Positions 28,533-36,459 of a stretch of 64,000 nt of DNA are shown here, in pieces. The first letter of the stretch is position 1. The number at the start of each line of letters is the position of its first letter. A program made the translations under genes and the position numbers. The DNA is from Variovorax sp. ZS18.2.2 (GTDB taxonomy: Bacteria > Pseudomonadota > Gammaproteobacteria > Burkholderiales > Burkholderiaceae_C), in the NCBI RefSeq assembly GCF_024701975.1, contig NZ_JANLNM010000001.1, positions 1,612,001 through 1,676,000 of the forward strand, in the 5' to 3' direction. The notes below the pieces were generated by a model. It ran no database searches and had not been told where the DNA came from. It saw nothing but the letters and a program-made list of their open reading frames with translations.

Positions 28533-28764
28533 GCTGACCGGCCTGCGGTGTCGGTGATGGAGGCAACGCAGTTCGCCGGACAGCAGCCTCCATGTGTCCT
28601 GCCCATTCACGGTCTTGTGGGCCCAAGGGGTTCCCCCTGTACGACCGACAAGACCATCCGCTGCGGCAGCGTTGCGCGTCTGTCTGTCACCACCTGGGAC
28701 TGCACGCGTGGCGCCGCACCGGTTTTGCATTCCCAAGACTTACTCATAGACGGAGAGACAAACC

Positions 28765-30294
28765 ATGCATTCAGCGCGTCTGACACTTCTTGCTTTGGCA
28801 ACCAGCCTGGTCATCGCATCGTGCGGTGGCGGGGGCGGCGGCAACGGTTTCTCGTTCACGCCGCTGCCGCCCGCCTCGGAATCCAATCCGCCGGCCCCTG
28901 TTCCTGAGCCACCCGCGCCGCCCGCCCCCGAGCCCGAGGAAACACGGCTGCAAGACAGCCGCAACGATTTCGCGCCGGCCGATCCCACGGCCACCACCTT
29001 CCCGGCGCTCCAGGCCGACGCCAGCGACAAAGTCGACAACGCCACCACCAGCCGATGGGCCGGCATGCTCGGCGGTGCGCAGTACCACGTCGAAGTGCCG
29101 GCGAACTGGAACGGCCAGCTCGTGATGTGGGGACACGGCTATGCGGGCACAGGCAAAGAGCTGAAGGTGGATGACCCTTCGATCCGCCGCCACCTGATCC
29201 AGAACGGCTACGCGTGGGCGGCCTCCAGCTTCAGCAAGAACTACTACGACCTGCGCGTGGCCGTGGAAGACACCAACGCGCTGGCGCTCGCGTTCAGCCA
29301 GATCGCCAAGGCCAACGGCCGCGACCTTGCGGCACCGTCCAAGCTCTTCATCTCCGGCGGTTCGTTCGGCGGCAGCCTCGCCGCCACGGCCGTGGAAGAC
29401 GAGACCTACGCCACCGCCAACCACAAGGTGAAGTACAACGGCGCGCTGCCGATGTGCGGCGCGTTGGGCGACACGGAACTGTTCGACTACTTTGCGGGCC
29501 TGCAGGTGACGGCCCAGGCGCTGGCGGGACTGCCGAAATACCCCAGGGCGAACTGGGCGGACATTCAGGCGCAGGTCACGAGCGCGCTCTTCACGCAGTT
29601 CTCCCCCTTGGGCATCGCGCCAACACCTGCGGGCGAGAAGTACGCCTCGGTGATTCAGAACCTGTCGGGCGGACCTCGTCCGCTGTTCGACCTGGCCTTC
29701 ACGGCCGGCGGGTCGCTGATGGCGCCGTGGACCGTGGCGTTCGTGGTCGACGACATCGCCGATGGCGTCTTGAACAAGAACGTCACCGACACCACCCGCT
29801 TCACCTACACCATCGACGGCGACCCTGCCGGTAGCGCCGCGCTCAATGCCTCGGCCCTGAAGATCAGCGCCGTGCCCGATGCCAATCGCCTGCGCCGCGA
29901 CGGCCTGCGCTGGATTCCGAAGATCAACGGCGAGTTCAAGGTCCCGGTACTCACGCTGCACACGCTGGGCGACCTGTTCGTGCCTTTCAGCATGGAGCAG
30001 ATCTACAACCGGCGCGTGGCCGCCAAGGGCAACGGCCAGTGGCTGGTGCAGCGCGCGGTGCGCGGCATCTCCCATTGCGACTTCACCCAGAAGGAGGCGA
30101 CCGAAGCCTTCGATGCGCTGGTGAAGTGGGAGCGCGACGGCGTGAAGCCGGCCGGCGACGACGTGGTCACACCGGCCGTGGTGGCGGACCCGGCGTATGG
30201 CTGCACGTTCACCCGGCCGGCCGACATGGCGGATGACTCCGGCTTGATCAAGCTCGGGCGAATGCTGGCCGGGTCCAAGCCTTGCCCGACTTGA
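28765..30294 (+). CDS. Alpha/beta hydrolase lipoprotein
   Basis: A 509-residue exported lipoprotein. A signal peptide ends in VIASC (Cys20), followed by six glycines and a Pro-rich linker to about residue 58. The catalytic part includes YHVEVPANWNGQLVMWGHGYAG (oxyanion side), the nucleophile elbow ISGGSFGGS (Ser in G-x-S-x-G), VPVLTLHTLGDLFVPFSMEQ (acid strand) and a late His in RGISHCDF. That gives a plausible Ser-Asp-His triad. Spacing between domains resembles secreted esterases and tannase-like hydrolases, but I cannot name a substrate. It stands 232 bases after the carboxylesterase with its own GGAGAGACAAACC leader. Confidence 0.8.
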   Translation: MHSARLTLLALATSLVIASCGGGGGGNGFSFTPLPPASESNPPAPVPEPPAPPAPEPEETRLQDSRNDFAPADPTATTFPALQADASDKVDNATTSRWAGMLGGAQYHVEVPANWNGQLVMWGHGYAGTGKELKVDDPSIRRHLIQNGYAWAASSFSKNYYDLRVAVEDTNALALAFSQIAKANGRDLAAPSKLFISGGSFGGSLAATAVEDETYATANHKVKYNGALPMCGALGDTELFDYFAGLQVTAQALAGLPKYPRANWADIQAQVTSALFTQFSPLGIAPTPAGEKYASVIQNLSGGPRPLFDLAFTAGGSLMAPWTVAFVVDDIADGVLNKNVTDTTRFTYTIDGDPAGSAALNASALKISAVPDANRLRRDGLRWIPKINGEFKVPVLTLHTLGDLFVPFSMEQIYNRRVAAKGNGQWLVQRAVRGISHCDFTQKEATEAFDALVKWERDGVKPAGDDVVTPAVVADPAYGCTFTRPADMADDSGLIKLGRMLAGSKPCPT

Positions 30295-30378
30295 ACGCTC
30301 AGGGGCAGCCATGGCACGGCGACGCCCTTGATTTGCCTCGACCTGCAATCACTCATGCAATGAAATCCATGCAGCGAT

Positions 30379-30403
30379 TGCAAATCTGTAGTGCCGATTT
30401 GCA
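30379..30403. promoter_or_regulatory. Palindrome upstream of the tannase-like gene
   Basis: Arms TGCAAATC (30379-30386) and GATTTGCA (30396-30403) are exact complements around nine bases, 39 bases upstream of the start codon. The TGCAA/TTGCA core is shared with the palindrome upstream of the carboxylesterase. Confidence 0.45.
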
Positions 30404-30442
30404 CCAACCCATCTAACCTCAATTAAATTGAAAGGGAAAATC

Positions 30443-31939
30443 ATGACTGATCCGAAAAACAAACCTGGCCGTTTTAAAAATGCGGCTCGAAGCTTGCGTC
30501 AAGCCCTTTTCCTTGCAACCGCTTGCGGAGGGCTTTTATCATCGGTACACGCGGCAAATAACGAAGATATTTTTTTCAAACTTGCCGACTTATGCAAAAA
30601 GGAGAAAATTGGGGGAGAGTTCGACGATGCCGTACTCGAAAAGGTTCGAGGTGAAAAATACCCTTCGCCAAAAACCGGCGGATTCACGATAGATTCGGTA
30701 GAACCAAGTTGGACGCCAACTTCCATTTTTCTGAATGGCAGCTGCCTTGTCAAAGGAAAAATTCATTCAACTTCTCAGTACAGGCTCGACCCCAAGGTCA
30801 AGGACTTGTGGAACAAAGGTGTCCCCGACATTAATTTTGAACTCTACATCCCCTCTCAATGGAATGGAAAGTTGATTCAATTTGGTGGAGGTCTGTTCTC
30901 TTGGCCATCGAGTGTCATGGGAAGCAAGACAGCGGAGACGGAAAATTACGCTCTTCTCATGAGCGATGCTGGAAATACCCAGCCACTTCTTCCATTTCTT
31001 CCTAATATCACCGGCTTTGGCATGGCTGGCCTTGTCAAGGGGGCCAACGATATCAACGACATACCGCAACAAGAATTGGCAACAAATTTCGGTGGAAATT
31101 CCATCAAGAAATCGCTGGATGTCGGGGTGACGCTTGTAAAGAAAATTACCGGGAAAACACCGGAGGCCAAGTATTTCGTAGGCTTCTCTACGGGAGGCCG
31201 GCAAGCTCTCAAAGCTATTGAAAGCTGGCCCGACGCATACGATGGTGTTGTGTCGGGGGCTCCGTCCGTCTACCTGACTCGGATGATAAAGCGAGTTGGA
31301 CATTCGCATTGGGAGGAGTTTGATACCGATAAATTTGGTGGCGTCCTGGGGGGATTGATTCTTGGCACCTTGAAGTGGTCCGACCCATCCGCGACCCAAG
31401 CACTTGGAAAAGCGCTGGGCTGGGCTGTCCAGTCCATTTCTCAGGCGGCAATTGATTCGGGGGCGGATAAAGATAACGCGATAGATAAACTCATGAATGC
31501 CATGGAACCCGTCTGGAACGTCAAGCCCGGTGCCGTCGAGAATTTCCTCAATACACCAACGAATTCCGGCAAGAAAAAGAAAAGGGTCATTCTTTATCAA
31601 GGCACACAAGACATTGTGGTTCCGTGTACTCAAACCGGAAAATTTGTAAGAGATTCGGCCAATTACGTGCGCTCAAAAAATGATGAGGAAACCGTGAAAA
31701 GGATGGGAGATTCCACACGAGTTTATTTCATCAATGGCTTCAATCATGGGTTCTTTCCCGTAACTGCAGATGGTGGCCTTGGCGATTTGTCCTGGAATTA
31801 CATCTCGGCGCTGGATCAATGGGTTCATGACGACAATGCAAAACCCAAGGCGCCTCGAAACTCCTTCAATCCGGCAGGAAATATTCCGACCACGGAAGAA
31901 TTGAAAACGTGGGGATGCTCACCGAACGACTTTCAATAA
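30443..31939 (+). CDS. Tannase/feruloyl esterase-like secreted hydrolase
   Basis: A 498-residue exported protein. After a basic start, the hydrophobic signal LRQALFLATACGGLLSSVHA ends near residue 37. The body has the tannase-family features: PDINFELYIPSQWNGKLIQFGGG, the elbow VGFSTGGRQAL (tannases read GCSTGGRQ) with the nucleophile Ser, VILYQGTQDIVVP (acid strand, Asp) and FNHGFFPV with the likely His. Tannase-type disulfide pairing around the elbow may be absent, since the usual Cys before Ser is Phe here. Two 60-base rows counted by hand gave 43% and 57% GC, far below the surroundings, so recent transfer is likely. AAAGGG precedes ATG 30443. Confidence 0.85.
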   Translation: MTDPKNKPGRFKNAARSLRQALFLATACGGLLSSVHAANNEDIFFKLADLCKKEKIGGEFDDAVLEKVRGEKYPSPKTGGFTIDSVEPSWTPTSIFLNGSCLVKGKIHSTSQYRLDPKVKDLWNKGVPDINFELYIPSQWNGKLIQFGGGLFSWPSSVMGSKTAETENYALLMSDAGNTQPLLPFLPNITGFGMAGLVKGANDINDIPQQELATNFGGNSIKKSLDVGVTLVKKITGKTPEAKYFVGFSTGGRQALKAIESWPDAYDGVVSGAPSVYLTRMIKRVGHSHWEEFDTDKFGGVLGGLILGTLKWSDPSATQALGKALGWAVQSISQAAIDSGADKDNAIDKLMNAMEPVWNVKPGAVENFLNTPTNSGKKKKRVILYQGTQDIVVPCTQTGKFVRDSANYVRSKNDEETVKRMGDSTRVYFINGFNHGFFPVTADGGLGDLSWNYISALDQWVHDDNAKPKAPRNSFNPAGNIPTTEELKTWGCSPNDFQ

Positions 31940-31960
31940 TCAATATTGAACAACGCGCAA

Positions 31961-32003
31961 GACGGTGGCCGCCAGCTTCTGGCGCGGCTGCCCAGCCACC
32001 GTC
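31961..32003. terminator. Strong nested hairpin between convergent genes
   Basis: Nine-base arms GACGGTGGC (31961-31969) and GCCACCGTC (31995-32003) enclose a second hairpin with arms CGCCAG and CTGGCG around CTT. It lies 22 bases after the tannase-like stop and before the convergent stop at 32055. There is no clear U-tract, so intrinsic termination is unproven; it may act as a barrier or RNA-end stabiliser. Confidence 0.45.
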
Positions 32004-32054
32004 GTCGTCGCCCCAACATGCAACGAGCCGGCTGCCGTGACGCCCCTGGCGCAC

Positions 32055-32921
32055 TCAGCCCGAGCTCTTCCTGACCAGCGCCGAGATGTATTCGCCCAAA
32101 GAAGTCGCCCCCCGCGCCGGCCTCTCAGGCTCCTCCTTGCTCTCCAGCGTGATCCGCGTCATCGCCGTGTACGACTTCGCCGCAGCCTCCGAGAACCCCT
32201 GCGACCGGAACGCCTGCTCCCACTGATCGGGCGGCGTCACCGCCACCTGCACGGGCCGTCCCAGCGCTTCTGCAAAGGCCCGCGCGACATCGTCCGGCGA
32301 ATAGCGCTCCGGTCCTTCGACATAGTGCGGCCCCGAGGCCTCGGCCGCGCCCAGCATCAACCGCGCGGCGAACTCGCCGAGGTCCTGCGGCGCCACCATC
32401 GGCAGCTTGAAATCGGGCGGGTACATGCTGTGGACCTTGCCCTCCTTTTGCGCGGTCTCCAGCGAGGCATCCCAGTTGCTCATGTAGTAGGCCGCGCGGA
32501 TGGCGCTGACCGGCGCGGCGCCAGCCGCCCGCAGCGCCTGCTCCATGTCGTACAGCACGCCGAGGTCGCCGATGCCGTCGCCGGGCTGCGCGCCGTAGGT
32601 CGATTCGCCGACGATCTTCTCGAGTCTGCAGCCCTCGAGCGCGGCCACGATGGCGTGCAGGCTCTTTCGCTCTTCGGCGACCGTGTCGGTCGATGGCGGC
32701 GCCGGCGGATTGAGCACGAAGAGGCGGTGCCCGCCTTCGATCACGCGGTGCAGCGCCGCGGTGTCGAGCACGTCGACCTGCGCCACATGGGCGCCCTTGG
32801 TCTTCAGCGATTCGGCCTTGCTTGCCTTGCGCGTGACCACGGTGACCGGCTCGTTGCGCGCCAGCAGGGCTTGCGCGAGCGACGAGCCGACGTGGCCGGT
32901 GGCGCCCAGGATGATGTGCAT
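32055..32921 (-). CDS. NmrA/QorB-like NAD(P)-binding oxidoreductase
   Basis: A 288-residue cytoplasmic protein. It begins MHIILGATGHVGSSLAQALLARNEPVTVVTRK, an atypical short-chain dehydrogenase Rossmann motif (GATGHVG), then HVAQVDVLDTAALHRVIEG and RLEKIVGESTYGAQ. No Tyr-x-x-x-Lys pair is obvious, as in NmrA-type regulators and QorB-like quinone reductases. ATG 32921 is chosen because AAGGAG sits six bases upstream; ATG 32927 would touch that site. It follows a small KGG-type gene by ten bases and is probably co-transcribed. A related NmrA-like protein occurs at 43635-44504. Confidence 0.85.
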   Translation of the reverse strand: MHIILGATGHVGSSLAQALLARNEPVTVVTRKASKAESLKTKGAHVAQVDVLDTAALHRVIEGGHRLFVLNPPAPPSTDTVAEERKSLHAIVAALEGCRLEKIVGESTYGAQPGDGIGDLGVLYDMEQALRAAGAAPVSAIRAAYYMSNWDASLETAQKEGKVHSMYPPDFKLPMVAPQDLGEFAARLMLGAAEASGPHYVEGPERYSPDDVARAFAEALGRPVQVAVTPPDQWEQAFRSQGFSEAAAKSYTAMTRITLESKEEPERPARGATSLGEYISALVRKSSG

Positions 32922-32931
32922 CGCCATCTCC

Positions 32932-33243
32932 TTACGAGCGCTTCTCGGCATTGCGCTTGCGCGTGGCAGCGCCCTTCTTCGCGGAAGCCGATCGCTCCGC
33001 TGCAGTGCGGGATGCCGCAGCCGCCCCGCCCTTGTGGCCGCCCTTGCGCGAGGGCGCATGGTTCTCGGCCTTGCCGCGGCCCGATCCGCTTTTCTTGCCG
33101 CCGCCGGTCTCGGCATTCACCGTGGCCCAGGCGCGGCGTTCGGCCTCGGCCTTGCCGACGCCGCGGTGCTCGTAGCCTTCCTCGATGTGCTCGGCCTTGC
33201 GTTTCTGCTTGTCCGTGTAGGACGACTTGTCGCCTCTTGGCAT
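32932..33243 (-). CDS. Small basic KGG-repeat protein (annotated in relatives as plasmid stabilization protein)
   Basis: A 103-residue, strongly basic, low-complexity protein. The first half reads MPRGDKSSYTDKQKRKAEHIEEGYEHRGVGKAEAERRAWATVN. The second half is Gly/Lys/Ala/Ser-rich with SRKGGHKGG, a KGG motif, and a histone-H1-like tail KKGAATRKRNAEKRS. Proteins like this are common in Burkholderiales and often carry the name plasmid stabilization protein without proof. The charge suggests binding to DNA or another polyanion. GAAGGAG lies eight bases before ATG 33243. It shares an operon with the NAD(P)-binding protein downstream. Confidence 0.7.
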   Translation of the reverse strand: MPRGDKSSYTDKQKRKAEHIEEGYEHRGVGKAEAERRAWATVNAETGGGKKSGSGRGKAENHAPSRKGGHKGGAAAASRTAAERSASAKKGAATRKRNAEKRS

Positions 33244-33520
33244 GGTCATCGCTCCTTCAGGTTGATGAAAAGAAGCTTTCATGCTGGGCGCACGACCCGT
33301 GCCGTGGGTAAGAAGACGGACGCGATGCGCGTCGGCGTTGTCTGTCGCTGGCCCGATCAGGCACCGGCCTTCATGCGCCGCGAACGCGCCCGCATCTCCA
33401 CGATTCGCACAGGGGCATGGAAAACCCGCTTCCTCACGCAATATGAATCCGTAAGTATTACGAATCACCTGAAAGCAAGCCATTTCCAGGCGTGCTTCCC
33501 GATGTCGAGCAGGAGGTGCC

Positions 33521-33760
33521 ATGGCTACCTATGCAACCATCGTCCGCGAAACGGAACGGGTTGAAGTGGTCGATGCTTTCGACCACCACGCCACCGTGAC
33601 CGGGAGTCGCGTCTACATCGAGCATTTGAGCGTCACCAAACGCTACGCGCCGGTTCTCAAGGAGGTTGTCTACCGGCTGGACGACGGCCGCACCGTTCTG
33701 CGTCAGCACAAGGCATTTTTTGAGACGGAAGATCATCGGAGCCGATTTTTTCCGGTCTGA
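33521..33760 (+). CDS. Small hypothetical protein
   Basis: A 79-residue protein, MATYATIVRETERVEVVDAFDHHATVTGSRVYIEHLSVTKRY and so on, with an alternating beta-strand pattern, no signal peptide and no membrane segment. AGGAGG is seven bases before ATG 33521, a strong ribosome site supporting real translation. I do not recognise a family. It ends 79 bases before the convergent amiR-like gene. Confidence 0.65.
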   Translation: MATYATIVRETERVEVVDAFDHHATVTGSRVYIEHLSVTKRYAPVLKEVVYRLDDGRTVLRQHKAFFETEDHRSRFFPV

Positions 33761-33839
33761 ACGCTGCGCGGACGCGATGGCGCGCAACGGTGGTCTCATC
33801 TGCGAGCTGCGCGCCGCTATCTGCCGGCTCTGACGGCCC

Positions 33840-34451
33840 CTAGCGCAAGCGCCCCAGCCCCAGCTTCTCCATCGCCTCGTGCGCCTCCACCACCATCAAC
33901 GCCACTTCGGCCACCGTGACCCGCAGCGTGGTGGCGCGCGTGCGCATGTGCTCGTAGGCCTTGGCCTCGGTCAGCGACTGCGTCTCGGCCAGCATGCGCA
34001 CCGCCTTCTCGATCTGCCGGCGCGACTTGATGGTCTCTTCGAGCTTGCTGACCTTGCTCTGCAGCCGCTCCTGGTATCCGCGCGACGAGCGCGCCAGCAC
34101 CAGCGTGCTCAGCACGCCCGACGAACGGAACGGGCGGGTCAGCACGCCGTGCGCGCTGGTGTCGAGCAGCAGCTTCAGCGTGGTCGGGCTCTCGTAATCG
34201 GACAGCGCGATCAGCGTCGCCTCCACCGCGCTGGCGCACCAGCTGGTGCTGTCCTGCAGCTCCTGCGAGACCTGGAAGAAGATCACGTCGCAGCCGGTGG
34301 GCGGCGCGGAGGGAAAGGGCCAGATGACCTTGAGCCGGCAGCCGATGCGCTTGAGCTGGTCGAGAAGGATGTCGCGGTCCTCGCCCGGCGGGTACACCAC
34401 CGCGACGCAGATGCTGCGCAGGTCATCGTAGAGGCGGCGCAAACTGCTCAT
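33840..34451 (-). CDS. amiR: ANTAR-domain antiterminator, AmiR-like
   Basis: A 203-residue RNA-binding regulator. The N-terminal 120 residues form a degenerate receiver-like domain (SICVAVVYPPGEDRDILLDQLKRIGCRLKVIWPFPSAPP) without the phospho-acceptor Asp pattern, as in AmiR. A coiled helix follows (QERLQSKVSKLEETIKSRRQIEKAVRML), then the ANTAR three-helix domain (LTEAKAYEHMRTRATTLRVTVAEVALMVVEAHEAM, about 160-195). AmiR binds amidase leader RNA and prevents early termination; AmiC holds it inactive until amide binds. Its place directly after the amiC-like gene and the leader terminator at 41310-41359 fit this. Length compares with 196 in Pseudomonas. Confidence 0.92.
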   Translation of the reverse strand: MSSLRRLYDDLRSICVAVVYPPGEDRDILLDQLKRIGCRLKVIWPFPSAPPTGCDVIFFQVSQELQDSTSWCASAVEATLIALSDYESPTTLKLLLDTSAHGVLTRPFRSSGVLSTLVLARSSRGYQERLQSKVSKLEETIKSRRQIEKAVRMLAETQSLTEAKAYEHMRTRATTLRVTVAEVALMVVEAHEAMEKLGLGRLR

Positions 34452-34511
34452 TGGGTAACCTCCGCCTTCGGCTGCGGTATTCGACTTGGGGCGGCCCGGC
34501 GTCTCATGACA

Positions 34512-35660
34512 TCAGCTCAGCCAGAACTCGGAGAAACCGAAGGTCGACAGATACGGGTCTGGCTTGACCGGCCCCGCCCCCTCCCACAGCAGGTCGAACT
34601 GCCCGTCGCGGCGGCACACGCCGATGCGGGGCGTGAGGAAGGTGTGGTTGTTCTCCGCATCGATGGACAGCGGCCCCTCGGGCGACTCGAAGCGCACCGC
34701 GCGCACGGCGTTGACGAGCTTGCGCGTGTCCAGGCTGCCGCTGCGCTCCAGCGCCCGCGCGAACAGGTGAACCTGGCTGTAGGCCGCCTCGGACCACATG
34801 CTGGTGGGCCGGTCGCCATAGCGCTTGCGCCACAGCGCGATGAAGCGGTCGTTGCATTCGTTCTTCAGCGAACTGAAGTACGTGGCCGACGTGATGTGCC
34901 CCGCGCAGGCCTCGGCGCCGGTCATGCGGACTTCTTCCTCCACCATCGACAGGCTGGCGATGGGCATGCGCTGCGGATCGAGCCCGTGCTCGCGGTAGAT
35001 CTGGTACAGGCGCCGGGCCGACTGGCCGACGATGGTGCAGAAGATGACGTCGGGCTGCGCATCGGCGATGTCGCGCATGACGTCCTGCAGCTGCGTCTCG
35101 GAGGCCTCCAGCGGCACATAGACCTCGTCGAGGATTTCGCCGCCGTGCTGCTCGACCATCTCGCGCATCACGCGGTTCGACTCGCGCGGAAAGATGTAGT
35201 CGGCGCCGATCAGGAAAAAGCGCCGGCCCCGGTTCTTCAACAGGTAGGCCGCGAGCTGCACGCTGTTCTGGTTGGGCACCGCGCCGGTGTAGATGACGTT
35301 GGACGAGTACTCGAAGCCCTCGTAGAAGGAGCAATACCAGAGCAGCGCGTTGTTGCGCTCGATCACCGGCAGCACGGCCTTGCGGCTCGAAGAGCGCGAG
35401 CAGCCGAAGATCACGTTGACCTCGTCCTCCAGCAGCAGCCGCGTTGCGAGCCGCCGGTATTCGTCGGCATCGCCCTTGGGGTCGTAGGCCACCGGCAGCA
35501 GCGGCCGGTCGAGCACGCCACCGAGGCCATTGATTTCCTCGATGGCCAGCGCGGTCCCGAAGAAATGCTCCGACTCGCTCACGCCGGTCGCGCCCGAGCG
35601 CGAATGCAGCACGCCGACGCGCCAGCCGTCTTCGGCGGGGGCGGGTTTCTCAGTGGTCAT
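34512..35660 (-). CDS. amiC: Amide-sensing negative regulator, AmiC-like periplasmic-binding fold protein
   Basis: A 382-residue protein of the branched-chain amino acid/amide binding fold (Peripla_BP_5/6). It has no signal peptide: MTTEKPAPAEDGWRVGVLHSRSGATGVSESEHFFGTALAIEEING starts the domain almost at once, as expected for a cytoplasmic sensor. Other marks are FGCSRSSSRKAVLPVIERNNALLWYCSFYEGFEYSSNVIYTGAVPNQN and GRRFFLIGADYIFPRESNRVMRE. It is almost the same length as Pseudomonas AmiC (385). It should bind a short-chain amide and release the AmiR-like protein encoded 60 bases downstream. Start at ATG 35660. Confidence 0.92.
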   Translation of the reverse strand: MTTEKPAPAEDGWRVGVLHSRSGATGVSESEHFFGTALAIEEINGLGGVLDRPLLPVAYDPKGDADEYRRLATRLLLEDEVNVIFGCSRSSSRKAVLPVIERNNALLWYCSFYEGFEYSSNVIYTGAVPNQNSVQLAAYLLKNRGRRFFLIGADYIFPRESNRVMREMVEQHGGEILDEVYVPLEASETQLQDVMRDIADAQPDVIFCTIVGQSARRLYQIYREHGLDPQRMPIASLSMVEEEVRMTGAEACAGHITSATYFSSLKNECNDRFIALWRKRYGDRPTSMWSEAAYSQVHLFARALERSGSLDTRKLVNAVRAVRFESPEGPLSIDAENNHTFLTPRIGVCRRDGQFDLLWEGAGPVKPDPYLSTFGFSEFWLS

Positions 35661-35730
35661 CGGCTTTTCTCCATCGTCACCATCGTCATTCAAAAAGGCA
35701 CCAGCAGAATCCGTGCCTCCGGGTCCGAAG

Positions 35731-36459
35731 TCACACACGCAGGTGATCGAAAACGGATGCCGCGGCACCTGCGGCCTTGGCATTCCCCTCGTCCACCAGC
35801 TCGCCCTGCTTCAGCACCACGTAGCGGTCGGCGACCTGGAGCGCGAACGGCACGTTCTGCTCCACGATCAGCATCGCGGTGCCGCGCCGGGCGCGTTCGT
35901 CCAGCAGCGCGCGGGCCAGCCGGTCGATGACCGAGGGTTGCAGCCCTTCGGTGATCTCATCGAGCAGGATCATCGCGGGCCGCATCATCAGCGCACGGGC
36001 GAGCAGCAGCATTTTCTGCTCGCCGCCGGACAGCGTGCCGGCGTCCTGCTTCAGGCGGGTCTTGAAGACCGGGAACAGCGGCTCGATGTCCGCAAAGCGC
36101 TCCTCGAACACGGACTCCTTCGCCAACCCGAGCCGCAGGTTGTCGCGGATGCTCAGGTCGGCGAACAGCGCCTGCTCCTGCGCCGCATAGGCGATGCCCT
36201 GGCGCGCGATGCGGTGCGGCGGCTGCCGCGTGATGTCCTGCCCGTTCAGGCGGACCTGGCCGCCCTTCTTGGGCAGGTAGCCCATCACGGTCTTGAGCAG
36301 CGTGCTCTTGCCCATGCCGTTCTTGCCGAGCAGCGCCACGGCCTCGCCGGCCGCGATGTCCAGCGACAGGCCGCGCAGCACCAGGGAGGCCCCGTAGCCG
36401 CTGCTCAGTTGCTCCAGCCGCAATGCCTGCACCTGCGTCTGGTGGCTCTTCTCGCTCAT
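35731..36459 (-). CDS. livF: ABC transporter ATPase, LivF/UrtE type
   Basis: A 242-residue nucleotide-binding subunit. It has Walker A GKNGMGKST (about 45-53), Q-loop YAAQEQALFADLSIRDNL, signature LSGGEQKMLLLARAL, Walker B MILLDEITEGLQPS (DEITEGL is the LivF/UrtE type) and switch HVEQN-like IVEQNVPFALQVADRYVVLKQG. ATG 36459 overlaps the stop of the LivM-LivG gene by four bases. With LivG it powers uptake of an amide or branched substrate delivered by the binding protein at 39184-40344. It is followed at 70 bases by amiC. Confidence 0.94.
   Translation of the reverse strand: MSEKSHQTQVQALRLEQLSSGYGASLVLRGLSLDIAAGEAVALLGKNGMGKSTLLKTVMGYLPKKGGQVRLNGQDITRQPPHRIARQGIAYAAQEQALFADLSIRDNLRLGLAKESVFEERFADIEPLFPVFKTRLKQDAGTLSGGEQKMLLLARALMMRPAMILLDEITEGLQPSVIDRLARALLDERARRGTAMLIVEQNVPFALQVADRYVVLKQGELVDEGNAKAAGAAASVFDHLRV

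Noticed and set aside
31961..32003. Calling the hairpin a definite intrinsic terminator
   Set aside because: It lacks a U-tract on either strand; listed only as a possible end signal.
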